Source: Mesorhizobium zhangyense (GTDB lineage: Bacteria > Pseudomonadota > Alphaproteobacteria > Rhizobiales > Rhizobiaceae). From it: a DNA stretch of 64,000 bases. A model generated the notes under the pieces. That model was not told the origin of the DNA, did not search any database, and saw nothing but the letters and a program-made list of their open reading frames with translations. Both the position numbers and the translations under genes were made by a program. The stretch covers positions 1 through 64,000 of the forward strand of contig NZ_JAAKZG010000013.1 in the NCBI RefSeq assembly GCF_011045115.1, written 5' to 3'. Of this stretch, positions 26,080 to 35,212 are shown piece by piece (within the stretch, counting starts at the first letter, position 1; every line of letters begins with the position of its first letter).

Positions 26080-26114
26080 CAAATTGATAAAACGTGGTGT
26101 CAAATATTGAAACG
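26080..26114. promoter_or_regulatory. Candidate IclR operator, site 2 (tandem)
   Basis: Two related blocks, CAAATTGATAAAACG (26080-26094) and CAAATATTGAAACG (26101-26114), lie in tandem between the divergent rhodanese and acyl-CoA dehydrogenase genes, just after a TTGACA box at 26067-26072. The right block is nearly identical to site 1. This arrangement fits a regulator acting at the promoter of the twelve-gene operon. Confidence 0.5.
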
Positions 26115-26160
26115 TTCGGGCGCCGTGGGGACGGGGACCCAAACACGGAGTGCCAGAAGC

Positions 26161-27318
26161 GTGTCTCTTTCCTACACCGATGACCAGCGGATGATTGCGG
26201 ACGGCGTACGGGCCTTCGTCAATCAGGAACTCATGCCGCACGAAGCACTCGTGGAGGGGAAGGACCAGGTTCCTCCGGACCTGTTTGCCGAGCTTAAATC
26301 CAAGGCCATCAAAGCCGGATACTACGCCCTCAACATGCCCGAGGAACTCGGCGGCGGCGGGCTGGGGCAGTCGCTGCGCTCGGTGGCCGAGATCGAATTC
26401 GGCCGCACCACGAGGGCGCTGTCGATTATCTGCAACCGTCCCGCGCCAATCCTCAAAAGCTGCGTCGGCGACCAGGTCGAAACCTATCTGAAGCCAGTCA
26501 TCAGCGGGGAGCGCTGGGAGTGCTTCGGGCTGACCGAGCCGGGGGCGGGTTCGGACGCGCGCCAGATCTCGACCAGGGCGGTTCGCGACGGCGACGACTA
26601 TGTGATCAACGGCGAAAAGATTTTCATCACCATGGCGATGGTGGCTGACTTCATCATCCTGTTCGCGGTCACCGGTGTGGACGAGACACCCAAGGGACCG
26701 CAGAAGCGGATCACCTGCTTCCTCGTCGACAAGGACCTTCCGGGTGTTTCGGTGCGACCGCTCGAACTGGTCGGCAATCGTGGATTCAAGTCCTGTTCCA
26801 TCGCCCTGGAGGACGTGCGTGTTCCCGCGCGCAACATTCTCGGCGAAGAGGGTGGCGGTTTCGCCATCGCCAAGAGCTGGATCTTCTCGGGCCGTATCAT
26901 GCTTGCTGCCAATATGGTCGGCCTTGCAGAGCGCGCGATGGGGATCGCGGCAACTTATGCCAACACCAGGCGCGCCTTTGGCAAGACCATCGGCGAGTTC
27001 CAGGGTACTTCGTTCAAGCTGGCCGACATGGCGATGGACATCCAGGCGACGCGGCTTCTCGTGCTGGACGGCGCCGCCAAGCTCGAGGCCGGCACGATCA
27101 CGCAGCGTGAGGCCTCGATCGTGAACCTGTTCGGATCCGAGATGGCAGGCCGGGTCACGGACAACGCTCTCCAGATGCTGGGTGGAATGGGTGTCTCGAA
27201 GGAATGGCCGATCGAGCGCATGTGGCGCGATGTCCGCGTCGAGCGCATCTGGGAGGGAACCTCGGAGATCCATCGCGACCTGATTTCGCGCGACGTCCTG
27301 CGGGAGTTTCGCGTATGA
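26161..27318 (+). CDS. Acyl-CoA dehydrogenase (CaiA/short-chain type catalytic Glu)
   Basis: A 385-residue FAD enzyme that makes trans-2-enoyl-CoA. The N-terminal helical domain opens SLSYTDDQRMIADGVRAFV; the FAD/acyl-binding stretch reads FGLTEPGAGSDARQIST; the C-terminus has RIWEGTSEIHRDL, with the catalytic Glu at about residue 365 as in short-chain dehydrogenases. The GTG at 26161 is preferred because GGAG precedes it. The longer frame from GTG 26077 would start inside the operator repeats and adds a non-homologous extension. It is the first gene of the plus-strand operon and overlaps the hydratase by ATGA. Confidence 0.9.
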   Translation: MSLSYTDDQRMIADGVRAFVNQELMPHEALVEGKDQVPPDLFAELKSKAIKAGYYALNMPEELGGGGLGQSLRSVAEIEFGRTTRALSIICNRPAPILKSCVGDQVETYLKPVISGERWECFGLTEPGAGSDARQISTRAVRDGDDYVINGEKIFITMAMVADFIILFAVTGVDETPKGPQKRITCFLVDKDLPGVSVRPLELVGNRGFKSCSIALEDVRVPARNILGEEGGGFAIAKSWIFSGRIMLAANMVGLAERAMGIAATYANTRRAFGKTIGEFQGTSFKLADMAMDIQATRLLVLDGAAKLEAGTITQREASIVNLFGSEMAGRVTDNALQMLGGMGVSKEWPIERMWRDVRVERIWEGTSEIHRDLISRDVLREFRV

Positions 27319-28088
27319 GCCGCGTCAGGACCGAGGTAAAAGGCGAGGTCCTGGAGATTACGCTCGACCACGCTCCCGCCAACGCCATAGACCAGAAGGC
27401 GAGCCGCGATCTCGACGCCGCGCTAACGCGAGTAAACGAGGATCCGTCGCTGCGGGTTGGCATAGTCACCGGCGCCGGCGAAAGGATGTTTTCTGCCGGG
27501 TGGGACCTGAAAGCAGTCGCCGCCGGGGAAGATGGCGAGGATTTCGGGCCGCACGGTTTCATGTCGCTGAACCGCCACGACCTCATCAAGCCGATAATCT
27601 GCGCCGTCAACGGACTGGCGGTCGGCGGCGGCTTTGAGTTCGCTCTTTTCGCCACCCTGGTCATCGCGGTGCCTGAAGCCGAATTCGGGCTGCCGGAGCT
27701 GCAGCGCGGCTTCATCCCGGAAGCGGGCGGCCTCTGGCGGGCCCACCGTCGCCTGCCGGTCAACGTCGCTTCCGACCTCCTGCTGACGGGCCGTCGGATG
27801 ACTGCCGAGGAGGGGCTTCGCCACGGTTTCATCAACCGGATCGTTACGCGTGAAAAGCTGATGCAGACCGCACACGACATGGCCGCCCAGATCATTGCCG
27901 GTGCGCCGCTGGCCGTGGCGGCACTTCTGGAGGTAACGCGCGAAGTCGAGAGCCTGTCCGATCGCGCGGCTTTCGAGCGACTTTATGCCGGCCTTCCGTG
28001 GCGCGACCGGCTGCGCACCTCCGAGGACTACAAGGAGGGACCACGCGCCTTTGCGGAAAAACGCACTCCACGCTGGACAGGAAAGTAA
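27315..28088 (+). CDS. Enoyl-CoA hydratase, carnitinyl-CoA dehydratase (CaiD)-like
   Basis: A 257-residue crotonase-fold enzyme strikingly like E. coli CaiD in several blocks: LEITLDHAPANAIDQK, TGAGERMFSAGWDLKA, LLTGRRMTAEEGL and the C-terminal EGPRAFAEKR. The two catalytic glutamates are kept (GGGFE near 103 and LPE near 124). CaiD interconverts crotonobetainyl-CoA and carnitinyl-CoA; here the overall cluster does not spell carnitine, so the gene probably hydrates a related enoyl-CoA. Stop/start overlap with the upstream dehydrogenase (ATGA) and a one-base gap to the next dehydrogenase support sequential steps in one pathway. Confidence 0.88.
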   Translation: MSRVRTEVKGEVLEITLDHAPANAIDQKASRDLDAALTRVNEDPSLRVGIVTGAGERMFSAGWDLKAVAAGEDGEDFGPHGFMSLNRHDLIKPIICAVNGLAVGGGFEFALFATLVIAVPEAEFGLPELQRGFIPEAGGLWRAHRRLPVNVASDLLLTGRRMTAEEGLRHGFINRIVTREKLMQTAHDMAAQIIAGAPLAVAALLEVTREVESLSDRAAFERLYAGLPWRDRLRTSEDYKEGPRAFAEKRTPRWTGK

Positions 28089-28089
28089 A

Positions 28090-29232
28090 ATGGATTTTGA
28101 GATTTCGGACGATCAGCGCCTGATGCGGGACAGCCTTCGGGCGTTTCTGATCCGGGAGTGCCCGATCGAGTATGTTCGCGAGTGCGACGAGCAGGAACGC
28201 TTCCCGATCGAACTCTACGAGAAACTCGCCGCTGAGGGATGGCTGGGACTGCCGATCCCGGAAGAATATGGCGGCATGGGCGGAAGCTGCACCGATCTGG
28301 CTGTGTTCCTCCAGGAACTGGCCTATCATTTCGAGGCGGCGGCAAACCTCTATTACACGACGATCGTGATCGCGACCGACGCGCTGGTCCATTTTGCCAG
28401 TGAAGAACAGAAGCGCGAATTGCTGCCGAAGCTCGCACGCGGAGAAATCCGCTTCGCGCTGTCGCTGTCGGAACCGAATTCCGGCTCGGACGCCGCTTCG
28501 CTGCGCACCCGTGCAGTGCTCGAGGGCGACGAATGGGTCATTAATGGCCAGAAGATGTTCTGCTCGGCCGCACAGGTCGCCGACTACATCCTGCTGATGG
28601 CGCGCTCGGACGTGGAAGCACCCAAGCATAAGGGCATCACCATGTTCCTGTTGCCGGCGAAGACGAAGGGCGTGGAGATCAGGCGGCTCAAGAAGCTCGG
28701 TCTCAAACCCATGGACCTGAACGAGATATTCCTTACCGATGTGAGGTTGCCGAAGGACGCGATCATCGGCGAGGTGAACAAGGGATGGACCAACGTCCTC
28801 AAAACGCTCGACTATGAGCGCTGCTGCCTGTCGGCAGTGAATGTCGGTGCGGCGCAGAAGGTGCTGGACTACGTCCTCAACTACACCGGCGAGCGCGAAC
28901 AGTTCGGACAGAAGATCAACAGCTTCCAGCTGACGCGCGCCAAGCTTGCCGACATCGACATGGAGATCGAAGCCGCCCGGCTGCTGCTCTACCGCTCGGC
29001 CAACCTGGTCGACCGTGGAATCCCGAACAACAAGGAGAGTGCCACGGCGAACCTTTATTCGTCCGAAACCTATGTCCGCGCGGCACTAAACGGAATGCGG
29101 ATGATGGGTGGCTGGGGCTACCTGATGGAATATGACATGCAGCGCCATTTCCGCGACTCGAAGCTGGCGGAAATCGGAGGCGGCACGTCTGAAATCCTGC
29201 GCATCATCATCTCGCGCGAACTGACAAAATGA
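28090..29232 (+). CDS. Acyl-CoA dehydrogenase (IVD/long-chain type catalytic Glu)
   Basis: A 380-residue FAD enzyme paralogous to the first dehydrogenase. It opens MDFEISDDQRLMRDSLRAF and has LSLSEPNSGSDAASLRTRA in the flavin region. At the C-terminus EIGGGTSEILR lacks the Glu normally found before GTSE. A Glu in TLDYERCCLS (about residue 243) occupies the place used as base in isovaleryl/long-chain enzymes. The two dehydrogenases thus use different catalytic bases and likely act on different acyl chains, perhaps successive intermediates. The start is fixed by family alignment one base after the hydratase stop. Confidence 0.9.
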   Translation: MDFEISDDQRLMRDSLRAFLIRECPIEYVRECDEQERFPIELYEKLAAEGWLGLPIPEEYGGMGGSCTDLAVFLQELAYHFEAAANLYYTTIVIATDALVHFASEEQKRELLPKLARGEIRFALSLSEPNSGSDAASLRTRAVLEGDEWVINGQKMFCSAAQVADYILLMARSDVEAPKHKGITMFLLPAKTKGVEIRRLKKLGLKPMDLNEIFLTDVRLPKDAIIGEVNKGWTNVLKTLDYERCCLSAVNVGAAQKVLDYVLNYTGEREQFGQKINSFQLTRAKLADIDMEIEAARLLLYRSANLVDRGIPNNKESATANLYSSETYVRAALNGMRMMGGWGYLMEYDMQRHFRDSKLAEIGGGTSEILRIIISRELTK

Positions 29233-30425
29233 GCGGAGCGCCCGATTCCCGACCCAAGCTGCGGATCAGCACCCGTGCCGTCCACGCTGGCCTCAATCCA
29301 GCCGAGAATTCGGGCGCGATTACCGCGCCGATCTTCCAATCGGCCACCTTCGTGGCCGCCGACACCGCTGAACTGAGGGCGATCAACGCCGGAGAACGTC
29401 GCGGATATGTCTATTCACGCATCCGAAATCCCACTGTGCTCGCCGCCGAGCAGCGGGTGGCGGCTCTTGAAGAGGCGCAATCCTGCGTTCTCTTCGCGTC
29501 GGGCATGGCGGCGATTGCAGGTGCGATTGCCCCTTTTCTCAAGGCTGGCGACGATCTCGTCGCTTTGCCCGACATCTATGGCGGAACCCTCAAATACCTG
29601 CGCACCATCCTCCCGGCCCAAGGGGTGAATGTGATCTGGGCGAAGGGAATTGACGCCGCCGATGTAGCGGCTGCAATCACGCCCAACACCCGGGTCATCT
29701 ACGCGGAGACCCCGACCAACCCGCTGGTGCGGGTGGTCGACCTCACCGCTCTTTCAGAGGTGGCGCGCGGGATCGGCGCGAAACTGATCGTTGACGGCAC
29801 GCTGGGCAGTCCGATGAACCAGCGTCCGCTGGCGCTGGGCGCTGACCTCGTCGTGCATTCGGCCACGAAATATCTCAACGGTCACGGCGATCTTATCATC
29901 GGCGCGGTGTGCGGCGACCGTGCGCTGACCCGCGACATACGCAGCCTCCAGCAGGTTTCGGGCGCCATCGTCGACGCGCATTCGGCATGGCTGCTGATGC
30001 GCGGCATGGCCACCTATGCGCTCAGGATGCGGCAGCACAACACGTCCGGCCAGGCGATCGCCGAGTTTCTGGCAGGGCGGTCGGACGTCACCCGCGTGTT
30101 CTATCCGGGCTTGCCGGATCATCCCGACCACGCGCTGGCTCGCAGGCAGATGTCTGGTTTTGGCGGGCTGGTGTCCTTCGAAATGTACAGCGCCGCGGCT
30201 GCGCAGACGGTAGTCGATCGAACGCGGTTGTTCGGCATCGGACCATCCGTCGGCGGCGTCGAAAGCCTGATCTCCCAGCCCGGCAACACCTCGCATTTCT
30301 CGGTTCCTGCGGAACAGCGACGCGCCATGGGCATTTCGGACAGGCTGGTGCGCATCTCTGTCGGCATAGAGGACACCGACGACCTGATCGCAGATCTGGA
30401 GCAGGCGATGGAGGCCGCGCGGTGA
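29229..30425 (+). CDS. PLP-dependent trans-sulfuration family enzyme (methionine gamma-lyase/cystathionine gamma-synthase-like)
   Basis: A 398-residue fold-type I PLP enzyme. It has TRAVHAGLNP at the N-terminus, YSRIRNPT (phosphate contact, near 62), FASGMAAI (near 89), AETPTNPLVRVVD (near 160) and the PLP lysine in HSATKYLNGHGD (Lys about 214). The family carries out beta- or gamma-elimination or replacement on sulfur amino acids; without an adjacent biosynthetic gene and within a catabolic operon, a C-S lyase role is more likely than synthesis. Overlaps on both sides (ATGA upstream, GTGA downstream) bind it tightly to the operon. Confidence 0.88.
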   Translation: MSGAPDSRPKLRISTRAVHAGLNPAENSGAITAPIFQSATFVAADTAELRAINAGERRGYVYSRIRNPTVLAAEQRVAALEEAQSCVLFASGMAAIAGAIAPFLKAGDDLVALPDIYGGTLKYLRTILPAQGVNVIWAKGIDAADVAAAITPNTRVIYAETPTNPLVRVVDLTALSEVARGIGAKLIVDGTLGSPMNQRPLALGADLVVHSATKYLNGHGDLIIGAVCGDRALTRDIRSLQQVSGAIVDAHSAWLLMRGMATYALRMRQHNTSGQAIAEFLAGRSDVTRVFYPGLPDHPDHALARRQMSGFGGLVSFEMYSAAAAQTVVDRTRLFGIGPSVGGVESLISQPGNTSHFSVPAEQRRAMGISDRLVRISVGIEDTDDLIADLEQAMEAAR

Positions 30426-31813
30426 CTTTGATCGTAACAGGCGGAAAGGTTGTCACGCCCGAGGGTGCGCGCCATCTCGACGTGGTCGTCGAAGGCGAAA
30501 AGATTGCCGCTCTGCTGCCACCGGGCGAAGCGGTCCGCAACCACGCGGCCGCCGAGATCGTGGACGCCAGGGGCAAGCTGGTCATTCCTGCCGGCGTCGA
30601 TCCGCACGTGCATTTGCTTGTCGGCTTCATGGGCCAGCGCTCGGTCTATGATTTCGGCTCTGGCGGCATCGCGGCGTTGCGTGGCGGCACCACAGCGATC
30701 GTCGATTTCGCCCTGCAGCGCCGGGGCGGCTCGATGCTGAAGGGCCTTGCGCACCGCCGAAAGCAGGCTGACGCCAATGTCACGCTGGATTACGGGCTTC
30801 ACCTGATTGCAACCGACGTGAACGAAGCGACGCTCGCCGAGCTTCCGCAATTGCGTGCGCAGGGGGTGACCACGCTCAAAGTCTATACCGTCTATGAGGA
30901 GGACGGCCTGAAGCTTGAGGACGGGCAACTCCATGCCCTGATGGCCGAAGCAGCCCGGCACGACATGTCAATCGTACTGCATGCCGAGAATGCCGGCATC
31001 GTTGAGCGCCTGCGCTCCGAGGCGGTGGCCGCGGGTCACACAGAGCCGCGCTGGCATGCCCTGACACGCCCGCCAATCGTGGAAATCGAGGCTGTCGGAC
31101 GCGCTATAGCTTTCTCACGCGCCACGGGCTGCGGTGTTCATATCTTCCACCTCGTCGCAGCCGATGCGATCGCGCTCGTCGAGGCGGCGCGGGCGGAGGG
31201 GCTGCCGGTTACCGCCGAGACATGCACGCACTATCTGGCGCTGACCGACGAGGCACTTGAGCGGGAGAACGGCCACGAATATATCCTGTCGCCGCCGCTG
31301 CGGGACCGTGCGAACCAGGATCGCCTCTGGCAGGGTATCGTCGAAAAGGGTCTGCAACTGGTGGCGTCCGACGAGGTCTCCTATTCGGCCAAGGCAAAGG
31401 CGCTCGGCCTGCCTTCCTTCGCCGATGTCGCGAACGGCATTACCGGCATCGAGGCGCGCCTTCCGGTGCTGTTTACCCTGGGCGTCGACCAGGGACGAAT
31501 CGGATTGCAACGTTTCGTCGAACTGTTCTCGACCTGGCCTGCCGAGATCTTCGGCTTTGCCGGGAAGGGCCGGATCGTTCCGGGATATGACGCGGACCTG
31601 GCCATCATCGATCCGGTGACGCGGCGCACAATGTCTCCCGCCAGCGATTATGGCGACATCGGCTACAATCCCTATAGCGGCATGGACCTGACGGGCTTCG
31701 CTACGGAAACGATCTATCGGGGCAAGGTCGTCGTCCGGGATGGGGTTTTCCTGGGGCAGGAGGGGCAGGGCCGCTTTGTCGCCCGGGCATCGGCAAAAAG
31801 GCCTGCTCCATGA
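30422..31813 (+). CDS. Cyclic amidohydrolase (dihydropyrimidinase/hydantoinase family)
   Basis: A 463-residue amidohydrolase-superfamily enzyme opening cyclic ureides or amides. Metal-site features are DPHVHL (near 58-63), the lysine for carbamylation in TLKVYTVYEEDG (near 153), LHAEN (near 183), HIFHLVA (near 238) and VASDEVSY (Asp, near 315; the usual following His is Glu, a family variation). The start is GTG at 30422, overlapping the lyase stop as GTGA. The next gene is an M20 carbamoyl-amino-acid hydrolase, the classic partner that removes the carbamoyl group after ring opening. The natural substrate could be a hydantoin, dihydropyrimidine or other ring ureide. Confidence 0.88.
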   Translation: MTLIVTGGKVVTPEGARHLDVVVEGEKIAALLPPGEAVRNHAAAEIVDARGKLVIPAGVDPHVHLLVGFMGQRSVYDFGSGGIAALRGGTTAIVDFALQRRGGSMLKGLAHRRKQADANVTLDYGLHLIATDVNEATLAELPQLRAQGVTTLKVYTVYEEDGLKLEDGQLHALMAEAARHDMSIVLHAENAGIVERLRSEAVAAGHTEPRWHALTRPPIVEIEAVGRAIAFSRATGCGVHIFHLVAADAIALVEAARAEGLPVTAETCTHYLALTDEALERENGHEYILSPPLRDRANQDRLWQGIVEKGLQLVASDEVSYSAKAKALGLPSFADVANGITGIEARLPVLFTLGVDQGRIGLQRFVELFSTWPAEIFGFAGKGRIVPGYDADLAIIDPVTRRTMSPASDYGDIGYNPYSGMDLTGFATETIYRGKVVVRDGVFLGQEGQGRFVARASAKRPAP

Positions 31814-33063
31814 GCTTCCGCCAAGACTTCGCCGCACTGGCCGGGATCGGAGTCGATCCCGCAGGTGGCTGGTCGCGTCCGGCCTTCAGTCCGGCCGATA
31901 TTGCCGCGCATGAGTGGTTTCTGGCGCAAGGTCGCGCCTGCGGACTTGCAGCGTCTTATGACAGTTTCGGCAACGCCATTCTGCGCCTGGAAGGCGAGGG
32001 TGCGGCGGTCCTCATCGGTTCGCATCTCGACACGGTCGCAAATGGCGGCGCTTTTGATGGCGCGATCGGCGTGCTGGCCGGGCTTGAGGTCGCACGGCGC
32101 ATCAAGGCCGAAGGTACGCCCGGTGCTCCTGTCGAGGTCATAGCCTTTCGTGACGAGGAAGGACGCTTTGGTCCGTTCACGGGCAGTCGTGCCATGGTCG
32201 GTCTGCACGACGAGGAAGCGCTGGCGCGCGCGCGGTCGCTTGACGGCGTGAACCTGTCCGACGCCATGGCGCAGGCTGGCTTCAAGCCTGGCAATGCTCC
32301 CAGAGACTGGGATGCAGTCGCGGCCTGGCTGGAGCTCCATATCGAGCAGGGACCGGTTCTTGCGGATGCCGGCGTGCCGCTCGGCATCGTCACCTCGATT
32401 GCCGGACAGGAGCGCCTGTCACTGAAATTCACGGGCCAGCCCGATCACGCCGGCACTGCGCCGATGGCCTTGCGGCGCGATGCCTTCGCCGGCGCAGCGC
32501 GTTTTGCGGCAGCGTTCCGCGATGAGGTTCTGGCAGCCGGCGATGACGATGTGCGGGGTACGATCGGCATGGTCCGGGTTTCGCCAAACCAGGGCAACGT
32601 CGTGCCCGGCGAGGTCCTGCTCGGTCTGGAAATGCGCGGCACCAATTCAGCTACATTGGCAAGGCTTCGCGACAGCGTTACGGAACTGGCGAACAGTATC
32701 GCCGTCCAAGAGAAGCTTGAACTGCGTGTCCGCAACACCTATTCCGATGCGCCGGCGCCGATGGCAGCGTGGTTGCAGGACGCGTTGGCTTCATCTGCTG
32801 CAAGTCTCGGTCATTCGACAATGAAACTTCCTTCCGGAGCCAACCACGATTCCGGAATCATAGGGAGGATCGTGCCGGCTGGAATGCTGTTTGTGCCATC
32901 GGTCGGCGGGCGTAGTCACTGCCCGGAAGAAGAGACTGACCTCGGCCAGATCGAGGCGGCGATCGACGTCCTGCATCGTACGGTAGTCGAACTGCGGCGC
33001 AACGACCGTGAAAAGGCTTCGGACAGACGCACCGTCGCCAATCAATCCGGGATCGCAGGCTGA
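31810..33063 (+). CDS. M20 amidohydrolase: N-carbamoyl-L-amino-acid hydrolase/allantoate amidohydrolase family
   Basis: A 417-residue dinuclear metal amidase. The metal ligands lie in GSHLDTV (near 75), GAFDGAIG (near 85), RDEEGRFGPFTGSR (near 115), LELHIEQGPVL (near 178) and SHCPEE (near 375), the full set for the HyuC/AmaB/AllC group. It hydrolyses an N-carbamoyl or ureido group to an amine, ammonia and CO2. It is coupled by ATGA to the cyclic amidohydrolase, giving a two-step ureide-opening pair. Its stop shares one base with the next start. Confidence 0.9.
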   Translation: MSFRQDFAALAGIGVDPAGGWSRPAFSPADIAAHEWFLAQGRACGLAASYDSFGNAILRLEGEGAAVLIGSHLDTVANGGAFDGAIGVLAGLEVARRIKAEGTPGAPVEVIAFRDEEGRFGPFTGSRAMVGLHDEEALARARSLDGVNLSDAMAQAGFKPGNAPRDWDAVAAWLELHIEQGPVLADAGVPLGIVTSIAGQERLSLKFTGQPDHAGTAPMALRRDAFAGAARFAAAFRDEVLAAGDDDVRGTIGMVRVSPNQGNVVPGEVLLGLEMRGTNSATLARLRDSVTELANSIAVQEKLELRVRNTYSDAPAPMAAWLQDALASSAASLGHSTMKLPSGANHDSGIIGRIVPAGMLFVPSVGGRSHCPEEETDLGQIEAAIDVLHRTVVELRRNDREKASDRRTVANQSGIAG

Positions 33064-34757
33064 TGCGGGCGTCCCTCTACAGCGATGGTATATTTCCGTT
33101 CGAAGTCGGCTCGCAATCGCCGCTCTGGCCGATAGAGGATCCGAGCGAAATCGAGATGCCAGGCGGCAATCTGGCTTCCGATCTCATCGGCTCTGCCACA
33201 GCATTTCCGGCGCAGGCGGCGATGTTCTACTACGGCGCGACCTACAGCTATGCGGAGCTCTTGAGGGATGTCGAGCGTCTCGCGGGATGGCTTGTCCAGC
33301 AGGGGTTGAAACGCGGCGACCGGGTCGTGATCGACCTGCAGAACTGCCCGCAATATGTGATCGCCTTCTACGCGGTGCTGCGCGCGAACGGCGTCGTGGT
33401 GCCGGTCAACCCGATGAATACGACGGACGAACTTGCCTATTTCGCGGCTGACAGCGGGGCGCGTTTCGCCATCATCGGCGAGGAATTGCTCGATCGCTTC
33501 GCGCCGCTCGTCGGTGTCGCGTTCGACCGGATCGTGCGCATACGCTATGCAGACATGGCGTCGGACGATGCCTCCGACCTGCCGGATGTGATGCGCATGG
33601 CCCCACCAGCGCCGAGCGAAGGCTTCACGGACTTGAAAACGGCGTTGGCGGAGAACCGGCCGGCACCGGCTCTTCTGTCGGGCAACGATGATCTGGCGGT
33701 GCTTCCCTACAGTTCGGGCACGACTGGTCGACCCAAGGCGTGCATGCACAGCCACAACGGAGCGCGGTTCGTCGCGAAGGCACAGGTGCGCTGGTACAGG
33801 CTCGACAGCCAATCGGTCATGACAAGCTTCATGCCGTTGTTCCATGTCGCCGGCATGATGGCGTCGATGGCCTCGGCGATCCATTGCGGCGCGGCGCTGA
33901 TCCTGATGACCCGGTGGGACGCCGAAGTCATACCCGCGCTTTTCCGGCGTCACCGCCCGACCTGGTGGTCGGCCGCTCCAACCATGGTCGTCGATGTCCT
34001 GGCGGCGAAGGGGTTTACCAACGACTGTTTTTCCAGTCTGAAGGTCATGACGGGCGGCGGGGCGTCGATGCCGGCCACGGTGGTGCGACGCCTGCGCGAT
34101 CAGTGGGGGCTCCGCTTCGCGGAAGGATACGGCCTGACCGAAACCATATCGGCCACGCACCTCAATCCGATCGACGCGCCGAAGCCGCAGTGCCTTGGGC
34201 TGCCGATCTATAACACCCATGCGCTGGTCGCGGACCCGGAGACGCTTGCGCCTTGCGTGCAGGGCAGTTTGGGTGAAATCCTGATCAGCGGGCCGCAGGT
34301 CATGCAGGGCTATTGGAACCGTCCGCAGGACACCACCGAAGCGCTGATCGATTTGAACGGACGGCGGTGGCTACGCACCGGCGATCTGGGCTATGTCGAT
34401 GAAGATGGCTACTTCTTCATCGTGGATCGGCTGAAGCGGATGATCAACTCGTCGGGTTACAAGATATGGCCAGCCGAATGCGAGATGCTGCTCTACAGCC
34501 ATCCCGCGGTCGCCGAATGCGCTGTGATCTCGGCACCGGACCCGCGGCGTGGCGAGAGGGTGCGGGCGGTGGTGGTGCTGCATCCTGACCAGCGCGGAAA
34601 GATCAGCGAAAGCGATATCATCGACTTCGCCCGAACGCAGATGGCTGCCTACAAGGTCCCGCGCGAGGTCGAGTTCCGCGATGCACTGCCGCGTTCGGGC
34701 AGCCGCAAGGTCGATTGGCGGGCGCTTCAGGCCGAGGCATGGGAGCGGCATGCATGA
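33063..34757 (+). CDS. AMP-binding acyl-CoA ligase
   Basis: A 564-residue ANL-family ligase, the second in the window. It has YSSGTTGRPKACMHSH (P-loop, near 218-233), GYGLTETISATHLNP (near 357-371), TGDLGYVDEDGYFFIVDR (near 440) and the C-terminal lysine in SGSRKVDWR (near 553). An N-terminal extension of about 45 residues precedes the core. Within this operon it should form the CoA ester used by the two dehydrogenases and the hydratases. It overlaps both neighbours. It differs clearly from the module 1 ligase, so the two modules probably handle different acids. Confidence 0.9.
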   Translation: MRASLYSDGIFPFEVGSQSPLWPIEDPSEIEMPGGNLASDLIGSATAFPAQAAMFYYGATYSYAELLRDVERLAGWLVQQGLKRGDRVVIDLQNCPQYVIAFYAVLRANGVVVPVNPMNTTDELAYFAADSGARFAIIGEELLDRFAPLVGVAFDRIVRIRYADMASDDASDLPDVMRMAPPAPSEGFTDLKTALAENRPAPALLSGNDDLAVLPYSSGTTGRPKACMHSHNGARFVAKAQVRWYRLDSQSVMTSFMPLFHVAGMMASMASAIHCGAALILMTRWDAEVIPALFRRHRPTWWSAAPTMVVDVLAAKGFTNDCFSSLKVMTGGGASMPATVVRRLRDQWGLRFAEGYGLTETISATHLNPIDAPKPQCLGLPIYNTHALVADPETLAPCVQGSLGEILISGPQVMQGYWNRPQDTTEALIDLNGRRWLRTGDLGYVDEDGYFFIVDRLKRMINSSGYKIWPAECEMLLYSHPAVAECAVISAPDPRRGERVRAVVVLHPDQRGKISESDIIDFARTQMAAYKVPREVEFRDALPRSGSRKVDWRALQAEAWERHA

Positions 34758-35212
34758 CACCCCAGGTCTGGTATGACGATTTCGTTCCCGGCACGGTCCT
34801 GACCAGCGCACCGCGTCGGATCGAACTGGCTGACATCGATGCCTATGCGCGGCTGACGGGCGAAGCCCATCCCGTCCATATGGACGAAGAGTTCGCACGC
34901 GCGGCGGGCTTTCCCGGACGCATCACGCACGGCTTGTTCAACCTGGCCCTGATCGAGGGACTCAAGGCGACGCTCGGGTGCTTCGAGCGCTCGGTGATCG
35001 CCTCGCTCGGCTGGAACGACGTCAAGTTTCCTGCTCCCTTGCTGCCTGGCGAAGAGGTTCATCTGCGCCTTGAATTTGTCGATCGGCGCCCCACCAGGAC
35101 GCCCGGTCGCGGGCTCGCCACCGAGCGCGGTTTTCTGGTCAAGGCTGATGGCACGGTGGTCGTCAGCGGCGATCATGTCATTCTGCTGTTGAACCGGCCG
35201 GAGGACGAATGA
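34754..35212 (+). CDS. MaoC-family (R)-hydratase
   Basis: A 152-residue single hot-dog hydratase. The hydratase motif is visible as DAYARLTGEAHPVHMDEEFARAAGFPGRITHG (Asp and His, near residues 27-58). The final strand reads VVVSGDHVILLL. The ATG at 34754 overlaps the ligase stop (ATGA), and its own stop overlaps the permease start. It offers a third hydratase in the system, beside the CaiD-like and two-domain MaoC proteins, which suggests more than one round of side-chain shortening or enoyl intermediates of opposite stereochemistry. Confidence 0.88.
   Translation: MTPQVWYDDFVPGTVLTSAPRRIELADIDAYARLTGEAHPVHMDEEFARAAGFPGRITHGLFNLALIEGLKATLGCFERSVIASLGWNDVKFPAPLLPGEEVHLRLEFVDRRPTRTPGRGLATERGFLVKADGTVVVSGDHVILLLNRPEDE

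Noticed and set aside
26077-26160. 28-codon N-terminal extension of the first acyl-CoA dehydrogenase
   Set aside because: It would begin inside the putative operator repeats and is unlike the N-terminus of the family; GTG 26161 has a better ribosome binding site.
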